From the NCBI GenBank assembly GCA_021798235.1, contig JAJZMO010000141.1:1-5955 (forward strand): DNA of 5,955 bases. Direction: 5' to 3'. The number at the start of each line of letters is the position of its first letter. Position 1 is the first letter of the stretch. The DNA is from Acidobacteriota bacterium (GTDB lineage: Bacteria; Acidobacteriota; Terriglobia; Terriglobales; Acidobacteriaceae). The position numbers were made by a program, and so were the translations under genes. The notes below the pieces were generated by a model, which saw only the letters and a program-made list of their open reading frames with translations, was not told the origin of the DNA and did no database searches. Positions 1 to 5,623 of the stretch are shown piece after piece.

Positions 1-1
1 A

Positions 2-265
2 GGAGAAGTGGGCATCCTCGACTTCAGTCAACCCGAAGGTCTGACCGGAGCGCTCTATCAAATTTATTTTCGTCGCATCCTGCCGCGCATCGGCACGTGG
101 CTCTCTGGGGCATCCAGCGCCTATGAATATCTGCCGCAGTCCGTGCGTCGTTTCCCCCCGCCCAACGAGATGCTACCCCTCATGCGCCAATGTGGCTTTG
201 AGAATGTTTCTTGGACGCCTTACACCTTTGGCATTGCCGGACTGTACCGCGGTGTGAAAGCATAA
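2..265 (+). CDS. ubiE: UbiE/MenG family quinone-biosynthesis C-methyltransferase, C-terminal part (5' end outside window)
   Basis: This is the last 87 residues of a SAM-dependent methyltransferase. The frame is open from base 2, so the GTG at position 8 is an internal valine codon and not a start. The family C-methylates demethylmenaquinone (MenG) or the ubiquinone benzoquinol intermediate (UbiE) in the cytoplasm. Visible hallmarks are the strand GEVGILDFSQP, matching the usual 'G(G)xxxILEFSxP'; the YxxYFxxxLPxIGxxxSG stretch; the AYEYLPQSVRRFP segment; and the ending CGFENVSWTPYTFGIAGLYRG, matching the family's 'GF..V....T.GI..LHRG'. The SAM-binding N-terminal half (about 150 residues in typical 230-250-residue members) lies upstream of the window. 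The stop is TAA, 28 bases before the next gene on the same strand. If the host is an acidobacterium, the substrate is more likely demethylmenaquinone. That depends on taxonomy and is not read from this fragment. Confidence 0.88.
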   Translation, partial: GEVGILDFSQPEGLTGALYQIYFRRILPRIGTWLSGASSAYEYLPQSVRRFPPPNEMLPLMRQCGFENVSWTPYTFGIAGLYRGVKA

Positions 266-284
266 ACGCAGCCGTGCCACGCTT

Positions 285-288
285 AGGA
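285..288 (+). promoter_or_regulatory. Shine-Dalgarno site of the CDF transporter gene
   Basis: AGGA lies 5 bases before the ATG at 294. This supports that start over the in-frame ATG at 330 (residue 13), which has no purine-rich tract at the right distance. The first 12 residues would be a short cytoplasmic N-terminal tail, so the choice does not change the predicted topology. Confidence 0.5.
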
Positions 289-293
289 ATCGC

Positions 294-1724
294 ATGACCC
301 ACACCCGCACGCAGCCGATTCCCGAACCGATGTACACAACGAAAACGCGTACGGCCATTATTTCCGTCGCCGCCGCTCTCGGCATCACGCTGCTCAAACT
401 GCTGACCTCTCTCTCCAGTCATAGCATCGGCATGTTTTCAGAAACAGCGCACTCTGCACTGGACTTGCTGGCTGCGGCGATTACACTCATGTCGGTCACG
501 CTGGCGGATCGGCCCGCCGATGAAGACCATCCCTACGGCCACGCTAAGATTGAAAATCTTGCAGCGTTTACCGAGACGCTGTTGATGTTCGGCTCCGTGG
601 TCTGGATCGTAGCTGAATCCATCCATCGCATTTTTGAACGCAATGCAGTGGTACACATTTCTCCTTGGCCTTTTGCCGTCCTGTTGCTTTCGATGAGCGT
701 GGATTTTTTGCGCTCGCGTTCTCTGGCCCAAACCGCCAGCCACACCGGCAGCGCCGCGCTGGAGGCCGATGCTGTCCATTTCGGCACGGACATTTGGTCC
801 AGCTTTGCTGTGATTGTCGGCTTGGCCGCCAACAGCATCGGATCGCGTCTGCATTTGCCCTGGATGCGTCTGGGCGATCCGCTGGCTGCGATTCTTGTCT
901 CTATCATCATTCTCAAAGTTTGCTGGGGTCTGACGCGCAAAGCAATCGATGTGCTCATTGACACGGCTCCAACAGAGATGCACAGAAAGCTATTGGAAGC
1001 TGTTGGCCGCATCGAAGGAATCTTGGCTGTGGAACGTTTGCGCCTGCGCAGCAGTGGCAACCATTATTTTGTTGATCTCAAGTTGGCCATGCCGCGGAAC
1101 ATCAGCTTTCAGCGCTCTGAGGCGATTAAAGAAGCCGTAGCCGCAGCCGTCCATACGCTGCTGCCAGAGGCGGACGTCATCACGTATGCAGTGCCCCGCG
1201 CCAGCAGCAAGGAAAGCATCTTCGACCGTGTGCATGCCGTTGCCGCCAATAGCAACTTATCCGTTCATGACGTCAGTGTGCAGGATTGGCATGGCCATTT
1301 GCATCTGGAGCAGCACTTGGAGGTTTCCGAAACATTGACACTACGCGCTGCACACGACCTGGCCACCAAAGTTGAAGCAGAGATGCGCGCTGAAATTCCA
1401 GAAATTCAATCCATCTTGACGCATATTGAAAGCAAGCACTCCACCATCGAACGCGATGCACAGATCACATCCGATCGCATTCTGGAAGTACGCTTACGCG
1501 AGATCGCCAACCAGATACCGGAGATTCTCGACGTGCATGAGGTCAGCATGAAGCGGCTGGGCAATACGCTGCAAATTACCTGCCACTGCACGCTCCGCGA
1601 TGAAACATCCATGGCAGTTGTACACGCGGTCATCACACATTTGGAAGACGCCGTAAAAGCAGCCATGCCCGAGGTGGCGCGTGTCTTTATCCATCCAGAG
1701 CCTAGTAGCGACAATCGCAGATAA
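294..1724 (+). CDS. Cation diffusion facilitator (CDF) metal exporter with three tandem C-terminal dimerisation domains
   Basis: A 476-residue inner-membrane secondary transporter that probably exports divalent metal, most likely Zn(II), in exchange for protons. About six membrane helices fall at roughly residues 20-41, 48-70, 88-110, 122-139, 158-180 and 192-212. The intramembrane site is HxxxD in TM2 (H53, D57) and HxxxD in TM5 (H162, D166), the His/Asp combination typical of zinc CDFs such as ZitB. The TM2-TM3 loop has D76, H79 and H83 in the classic DHPYGHAKIE block, matching site B of E. coli YiiP. Usual CDFs are about 300 residues with one cytoplasmic C-terminal domain. Here three copies follow, at about residues 213-303, 304-384 and 390-470. 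The first lacks the YiiP-type metal residues and the other two keep them. The gene follows the quinone methyltransferase by 28 bases and precedes the OsmC gene by 23, so it is probably in their operon. No metal-responsive operator is visible. Family is certain; the metal is inferred. Confidence 0.93.
   Translation: MTHTRTQPIPEPMYTTKTRTAIISVAAALGITLLKLLTSLSSHSIGMFSETAHSALDLLAAAITLMSVTLADRPADEDHPYGHAKIENLAAFTETLLMFGSVVWIVAESIHRIFERNAVVHISPWPFAVLLLSMSVDFLRSRSLAQTASHTGSAALEADAVHFGTDIWSSFAVIVGLAANSIGSRLHLPWMRLGDPLAAILVSIIILKVCWGLTRKAIDVLIDTAPTEMHRKLLEAVGRIEGILAVERLRLRSSGNHYFVDLKLAMPRNISFQRSEAIKEAVAAAVHTLLPEADVITYAVPRASSKESIFDRVHAVAANSNLSVHDVSVQDWHGHLHLEQHLEVSETLTLRAAHDLATKVEAEMRAEIPEIQSILTHIESKHSTIERDAQITSDRILEVRLREIANQIPEILDVHEVSMKRLGNTLQITCHCTLRDETSMAVVHAVITHLEDAVKAAMPEVARVFIHPEPSSDNRR
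930..1703 (+). repeat. Three diverged tandem CDF C-terminal domain modules (protein-level repeat)
   Basis: Modules run at about 930-1202, 1203-1445 and 1461-1703. Each has the ferredoxin-like beta-alpha-beta-beta-alpha-beta pattern of the CDF cytoplasmic domain: a helix, a short 'V-x-[EH]-[DERV]' strand, a second strand, a long amphipathic helix, and an end strand with the pattern 'I/V-x-x-x-x-P/S'. Corresponding segments are ILAVERLRL / LSVHDVSVQ / ILDVHEVSM, then VDLKLAMP / EQHLEVSE / TCHCTLRD, then VITYAVP / ILTHIES / VFIHPEP. The repetition is visible only in protein. I see no conserved DNA identity, so the duplication looks old. Confidence 0.75.
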
Positions 1725-1733
1725 AATTTTTGC

Positions 1734-1740
1734 AAGGAGA
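1734..1740 (+). promoter_or_regulatory. Strong Shine-Dalgarno site of the OsmC-family gene
   Basis: AAGGAGA sits 7 bases before ATG 1748 and is the best ribosome-binding match in the window. It fixes the start at 1748 and rules out the in-frame TTG at 1730, which lies upstream of this site. Confidence 0.8.
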
Positions 1741-1747
1741 ATTCCGA

Positions 1748-2149
1748 ATGAAAGCCAATGCAACCTGGAAGAGTGAGATGCTCTTCGATGCGACCTCCCA
1801 CAGCGGACACACGGTTTTATTTGACGGCGATCCAGCGCACACCCACGGTGCCAGCCCAATGGAGGTCGTGTTGATGGGCCTGTGCGGCTGCACGGCCATT
1901 GACGTCATCTCCATCCTGCGCAAAAAGCGCGAGCCATTTACCGGACTCAGTGTCTCTGCGGAGGCCGAGCAGGCTGCCGAGCCACCCAAGGTTTTCACGC
2001 AAGTCCGCCTTGTCTATCGCGTCAGCGGTGCCGTCTCACACAAAGCCATGGAAGACGCCGTGCGCTTGTCAGAAACCAAATACTGCTCTGTTGCCGGCAT
2101 GGTTTGCAAAACCGCGCACATTGAATACGTGATTGAATATGTAGATTAA
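1748..2149 (+). CDS. OsmC family protein (YhfA-like subgroup)
   Basis: A 133-residue cytoplasmic protein, typical for the family. OsmC/Ohr proteins are thiol-dependent peroxidases that reduce organic hydroperoxides with a Cys pair. The YhfA-like branch is recognised by sequence but its substrate is poorly defined. The N-terminal half has GASPMEVVLMGLCGCTAIDV (residues 35-54) with C48 at the reactive-cysteine position on the central helix, followed by ISILRKKRE, the usual 'ILKKxR' of this branch. The second family cysteine is C113 in ETKYCSVAGMV. Two more cysteines, C46 (in LCGC) and C120, are present. I do not see the arginine arrangement needed to claim true Ohr activity, so I do not assign osmC or ohr. 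The start is set by the strong ribosome-binding site. The gene lies 23 bases after the metal exporter and 9 bases before the PASTA gene on the same strand, so it is probably co-transcribed. Confidence 0.88.
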   Translation: MKANATWKSEMLFDATSHSGHTVLFDGDPAHTHGASPMEVVLMGLCGCTAIDVISILRKKREPFTGLSVSAEAEQAAEPPKVFTQVRLVYRVSGAVSHKAMEDAVRLSETKYCSVAGMVCKTAHIEYVIEYVD

Positions 2150-2158
2150 AGAATCCTC

Positions 2159-2875
2159 ATGCGCAATGTTTTTCAAACTCTACTGGCCGGCATCGCACTC
2201 GCCGGAATTGCGCTAGTCTCGGCGCTGGCCGCCATGCGATTGGCCATTCATGGTGCAGAGGTGCGCGTGCCGTCGCTGACGGGAATGACGATTGCGCAGG
2301 CCCTCGATGTAGTCCATGCGCAAGGGTTGCAAATCGAGATTGCCGACCACAACTACAACGCCAACACCCCTGTCGGACACATTTTGCACCAGCAACCACA
2401 GCCGGGCGTGTTGGTGCGGCGCATGTGGAAGGTGCGGGTAACGGAGAGTCTGGGGCCGCAGACGGTCAGCGTACCTGACGTTGTGGGCATGGATGCGCGC
2501 CTGGCCATCATCACCGTCCGCCGCGCGGGCTTCAAGCTGGGCGATGTCAACACGCTTCCCTTTTCACAGGCGCTGGCGGATACAGTCATTGCCCAGAGTC
2601 CAACGGCGCATGCCTCAACCGTGGAAAGCCCCCGAATGGATCTGTTGCTGGCCGCGCCTGCACCGGCCAGCGCACAGGCCTACGCCATGCCTAATCTTGT
2701 CGGCGAACCTTACGCCACCGCATCGCAGACGGTCTTGCAGGCTGGATTTCTGCTGGCTCCGGTGCAAGAGGCCCACGACAAACTCTACGCCAGCGGAATG
2801 GTAACCGGACAAGTCCCGGATGCAGGCAGCCGTGTTGAGGCCGGGGCGGAAGTACGTCTTGTGGTCGAACCATGA
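2159..2875 (+). CDS. Membrane-anchored protein with three PASTA domains and no kinase or transpeptidase
   Basis: A 238-residue protein. Residues 5-27 are a hydrophobic segment (LLAGIALAGIALVSALAAM), best read as an N-terminal membrane anchor with the rest outside the cytoplasm; a cleaved signal peptide is possible but less likely. Three PASTA repeats follow at about residues 34-97, 102-166 and 175-237. Each opens with the PASTA 'V/MP-x-L/V-x-G' pattern (VPSLTGM, VPDVVGM, MPNLVGE), continues with 'A-x-x-x-L/V-x-x-A-G-F/L', and the first and third have a later 'G-x-[VI]-x-x-Q-x-P' (GHILHQQPQPG, GMVTGQVPDAG). In Ser/Thr kinases and penicillin-binding proteins such domains bind muropeptides or beta-lactams. 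Here they stand alone, so the role may be envelope-related sensing or binding, an inference only. The gene starts 9 bases after the OsmC stop with no clear ribosome-binding site, which suggests translational coupling. It ends 18 bases from the convergent fmt. Confidence 0.85.
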   Translation: MRNVFQTLLAGIALAGIALVSALAAMRLAIHGAEVRVPSLTGMTIAQALDVVHAQGLQIEIADHNYNANTPVGHILHQQPQPGVLVRRMWKVRVTESLGPQTVSVPDVVGMDARLAIITVRRAGFKLGDVNTLPFSQALADTVIAQSPTAHASTVESPRMDLLLAAPAPASAQAYAMPNLVGEPYATASQTVLQAGFLLAPVQEAHDKLYASGMVTGQVPDAGSRVEAGAEVRLVVEP

Positions 2876-2893
2876 CGCTCACGGCTGCACTGC

Positions 2894-3832
2894 TCAGCCA
2901 AGCTGTTCTTCCGGCAAGAGTGCGTGGCCGCGTAAAAATTCCTGTGCAGTCATGCTGCGTTTGCCTTCCATCTGCACTTCGACCAATTCCACATCCGCTC
3001 CGTCCCCACAGCGCAAAAGCAGGCGCACATCCTGCACGTGCAACGCACCCACCGGCAGATTGCCCTGGCCTGCGCCCGGCGATCTGCGCATGCGCCGAAT
3101 GGTGAACTTCTTTTCGCGCAGCCAACCATATGCGCCAGGCCAGGGCTGAAAGCCGCGCCAGCGGTTGTAGATTTCTGCGGCACTGCGCCTGGCATCCATG
3201 TGTCCATCCTCGCGCTGCAAGATGGGAGCCAGCGTGGCCATCGCATTTTGCTGTGGCTGCGGCACAAGGCTTCCCTGCTCGAGCGCCGTCAACGTCTCCA
3301 CCATCAAGGCCGCACCGGTTTCCGCCAAGATCGGGAACAGCTCCTCAGCAGTTTGATCGGGAGCAATGGGCACGGAGCGTTGCAGCAGCATCGGCCCCGT
3401 ATCCAGACCTTCATCAATGCGCATAGTCGTGACGCCTGTTTCCTGCTCGCCGCGTGCAATGGCCCACTGAATCGGTGCGGCTCCGCGATACTTGGGCAGC
3501 AGGGACGCATGCAGATTTAAATTGCCATGACGCGGTAAGGCCAGCATCCACGGTGGAATGATGCGTCCGTAGGCGACCACAAGAATTGCATCCGGAACGA
3601 TGGAGCTTAGACGCTCACGCAGCTCGTCGTTATTGCGGATTTTTTCCGGCTGCAGCATGGGCAGGCCTTGTGCCAGAGCAGCTTGTTTGACTGCGGAGAA
3701 CTTTGGCTCCAACCCGCGGCCACTGGCACGATCTGGCTGCGTCAGCACCAACTCCACGGAATGCCCGGCGGTCAAAACAGCTTGCAGTGTGGGCACGGCA
3801 AAGGCGGGCGTACCGCAGAAGACCAGGCGCAT
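2894..3832 (-). CDS. fmt: Methionyl-tRNA formyltransferase
   Basis: A 312-residue cytoplasmic enzyme, full length for the family. It transfers a formyl group from 10-formyl-tetrahydrofolate to Met-tRNAfMet to make the bacterial initiator. The start MRLVFCGTPAFAVP is the canonical N-terminus. The catalytic triad is N106, H108 and D144: NLHASLLPKYRGAAPIQ holds the first two and the folate-site SLLPKYRG signature, and DEGLDTGPML holds the Asp. The C-terminal OB-fold tRNA-binding domain begins near residue 210 (RWRGFQPWPGAYGWL) and ends with GHALLPEEQLG; it looks intact. The ATG is 6 bases after the def TAG stop, with only a weak purine stretch upstream inside def, so translation is probably coupled to def. 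The TGA stop is 18 bases from the stop of the convergent PASTA gene. There is no truncation. Confidence 0.97.
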   Translation of the reverse strand: MRLVFCGTPAFAVPTLQAVLTAGHSVELVLTQPDRASGRGLEPKFSAVKQAALAQGLPMLQPEKIRNNDELRERLSSIVPDAILVVAYGRIIPPWMLALPRHGNLNLHASLLPKYRGAAPIQWAIARGEQETGVTTMRIDEGLDTGPMLLQRSVPIAPDQTAEELFPILAETGAALMVETLTALEQGSLVPQPQQNAMATLAPILQREDGHMDARRSAAEIYNRWRGFQPWPGAYGWLREKKFTIRRMRRSPGAGQGNLPVGALHVQDVRLLLRCGDGADVELVEVQMEGKRSMTAQEFLRGHALLPEEQLG

Positions 3833-3838
3833 GAGCGT

Positions 3839-4348
3839 CTACCACTCGCCCGCTTGGATCATTTTGCGAATTTTGCGCAGTTGCAGATCGCGCTTCAAAC
3901 GGCTCAGACGATCGAAGAATAAAATTCCATCCAAGTGGTCAATCTCATGCTGAAATGCTCGGGCCAACAGTTCGTCCCCTTCGATCTCAAAGGGCTTCCC
4001 CTGCACATCCTGCGCTTGCACTTTGACGTGCGCAGCGCGCCGCACTTTGTCGCGAATGTCCGGCAGACTTAAGCAGCCTTCTTCCTCATACTGCTTGCCT
4101 TCGGTGGCGAGAATCTTCGGGTTGATCAGAACGATCTTCTCTTCCGGATTTTTCTGGAAACTGAGATCAATCACCGTCAAGCGTTTAGAGATGCCAATCT
4201 GCGGCGCCGCCAATCCAATGCCGTGCGCCTCGTACATGGAGGCAAACATATCCTCCACCAGCCTGCGCAGTTTGGAGTCAAACTCCGTCACCGGCTCCGC
4301 CGGACGCTGGAGAACAGGATCCGGATATTTCACAATTTCGTAGATCAT
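3839..4348 (-). CDS. def: Peptide deformylase
   Basis: A 169-residue metalloenzyme that removes the formyl group from the N-terminal methionine of new proteins at the ribosome exit. All three family motifs are intact: GIGLAAPQIG (residues 43-52), EGCLSLP (90-96) with metal ligand C92, and QHEIDHLDG (133-141) with ligands H134 and H138 and catalytic E135. The metal in vivo is usually Fe(II). The N-terminus IVKYPDPVLQRPAEPV is the normal deformylase start, so the ATG at 4348 is secure. Its ribosome-binding site is weak. The gene begins 18 bases after the aroC stop and ends 6 bases before fmt, forming the familiar def-fmt pair. Length and motif spacing are those of a type 1 (Gram-negative-like) enzyme. 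I see no anomalies. Confidence 0.97.
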   Translation of the reverse strand: MIYEIVKYPDPVLQRPAEPVTEFDSKLRRLVEDMFASMYEAHGIGLAAPQIGISKRLTVIDLSFQKNPEEKIVLINPKILATEGKQYEEEGCLSLPDIRDKVRRAAHVKVQAQDVQGKPFEIEGDELLARAFQHEIDHLDGILFFDRLSRLKRDLQLRKIRKMIQAGEW

Positions 4349-4366
4349 CGCAGTGTGCCTGTACGG

Positions 4367-5557
4367 CTAAAATTTCCGAATCTGTTCGCAGTATCCCTGA
4401 TAATTGCGTTGCAATTCGCGCAGGGAGTCACCGCCAAATTTTTCCAGTACAGCCCTAGCCAAAGTGAGCGCAACCATCGCCTCTGCAGCTACGCCCGCTG
4501 CGGGCACCACGCAAACATCGGAACGCTCATAGGCTGCCTTGACTGGCTCGCGTGTCTCAAAGCTGACCGAACCCAACGGACGACGCAGTGTGGAGATTGG
4601 CTTTAAATAACCGCGCACAATCACATCTTCGCCATTGGAAATGCCGCCCTCGATACCGCCTGCGTTGTTCTGCTCGCGCGCAAAGCGGGTAAAGTGTGGC
4701 GCGTCCTTGCCAGCAGACTCCGCAGCATACAAAATTGGATCGTGGACTTCGGAGCCAAGCGCAGCCGCCGCAGTCACGCCGCGACCAATCTCGACGGCCT
4801 TGACCGCCTGCAACGACATTACAGACGCAGCCAGCGCAGTATCCAGGCGTTCATCCCAGTTGGCATAAGTGCCCAGACCCGGCGGCACGCCATGCGCCAC
4901 CACTTCAAAGACTCCGCCAATGGAGTCGCCTGTGCGCAGCACGGCATCGACGGCTGCTTTCATGCGCTGCTCCGCTTCGGCGTCCACGCAGTTCAGCAGC
5001 ACTTCATCCTTATCGAGTAGTAGGGCAATCTCTGCCCACTCGGCATCGCGTTGCAACTCCGCTCCGCCCACGCGGATCACATGGCTGGCCACCTGAATGC
5101 CCAGCGGCTGCAAAATTTGTTTGGCGACGGCTCCCGCAGCCACGCGTGCGGTGGATTCGCGCGCTGAGGCGCGCTCCAGCACATAGCGCGCATCGGGAAA
5201 GTCATACTTCAAAGCTCCGGCCAAATCCGCATGGCCCGGTCGCGGTGAAGCCACGGCTTTGTGCTTGGCCGGATCCCCTGCATCCACCGGCAAAATCTCT
5301 GTCCAATTTTTCCAGTCGCGGTTTTCCATGCGCATGGCAATGGGCGAACCTATGGTTTTGCCGTGCCGGACACCAGAGAGAATCTCTGCCGTGTCCTGCT
5401 CAATGCGCATACGCCCGCCGCGTCCATAGCCTTGCTGCCTGCGCCATAGCTCGCGGTTTACCTTCACGATGTCAACGGGCACTCCCGCTGGAACGCCGGA
5501 GAGCATGGCGATTAAGCATTCACCGTGCGACTCTCCAGCCGTAGAAAATCGAAGCAT
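4367..5557 (-). CDS. aroC: Chorismate synthase
   Basis: A 396-residue enzyme for the last shikimate step: it converts 5-enolpyruvylshikimate-3-phosphate to chorismate using reduced FMN. Chorismate feeds aromatic amino acids, folate and menaquinone. Signature elements are FSTAGESHG with catalytic H11 (residues 4-12); RRQQGYGRGGRM (39-50); RPGHAD with H110 (106-111); the second signature RASARESTARVAAGA (128-142); EGGISNGEDV (303-312) for cofactor and substrate binding; and RSDVCVVPAA (345-354). The length and the GYGRGGRM form place it with the longer, roughly 390-residue class found in Bacillus-type and actinobacterial AroC, rather than the E. coli-length class. The ATG at 5557 gives the canonical N-terminus MLRFSTAGESHG. 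The gap from the upstream EVE gene is 66 bases, the longest in this run, so a separate promoter is possible. No flavin reductase domain is present, as expected for a monofunctional bacterial enzyme. Confidence 0.97.
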   Translation of the reverse strand: MLRFSTAGESHGECLIAMLSGVPAGVPVDIVKVNRELWRRQQGYGRGGRMRIEQDTAEILSGVRHGKTIGSPIAMRMENRDWKNWTEILPVDAGDPAKHKAVASPRPGHADLAGALKYDFPDARYVLERASARESTARVAAGAVAKQILQPLGIQVASHVIRVGGAELQRDAEWAEIALLLDKDEVLLNCVDAEAEQRMKAAVDAVLRTGDSIGGVFEVVAHGVPPGLGTYANWDERLDTALAASVMSLQAVKAVEIGRGVTAAAALGSEVHDPILYAAESAGKDAPHFTRFAREQNNAGGIEGGISNGEDVIVRGYLKPISTLRRPLGSVSFETREPVKAAYERSDVCVVPAAGVAAEAMVALTLARAVLEKFGGDSLRELQRNYQGYCEQIRKF

Positions 5558-5567
5558 ACTCTTGCCG

Positions 5568-5572
5568 TCCTC
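5568..5572 (-). promoter_or_regulatory. Shine-Dalgarno site of aroC
   Basis: On the minus strand this reads GAGGA, 10 bases before the ATG. The spacing is slightly long but usable, and it agrees with the start chosen from the conserved N-terminus. Confidence 0.55.
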
Positions 5573-5623
5573 AAAACAATGGTAGGGGATGCGTAAGGCT
5601 CTCTTTGATTCTAAATGCAGGCC

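Noticed and set aside
8..10. GTG as the start of a short 85-residue protein
   Set aside because: The frame is open upstream to the window edge and residues before and after it match the interior of UbiE/MenG, so this is a truncated gene.
438..1060. Long minus-strand open frames of 175-181 codons inside the CDF gene
   Set aside because: They are antisense shadows of a clearly conserved gene, with no recognisable domain or ribosome-binding site.
1730..1747. Upstream TTG start for the OsmC gene that would add six residues
   Set aside because: It lies before the strong AAGGAGA site, which is correctly spaced for ATG 1748, and the extra residues are not part of the family's N-terminus.
2883..2899. 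Possible bidirectional terminator between the PASTA and fmt genes
   Set aside because: The stem is only 5 pairs with a 7-base loop, it overlaps the fmt stop codon, and no run of T follows on either strand.
3038..3520. Plus-strand open frame of 160 codons inside fmt
   Set aside because: It lies opposite well-conserved fmt sequence, and its translation shows no family resemblance.
5558..5623. Promoter for aroC with a TAGAAT -10 element on the minus strand
   Set aside because: TAGAAT is a fair match but no acceptable -35 box lies 16-18 bases upstream, so the call would rest on one hexamer.
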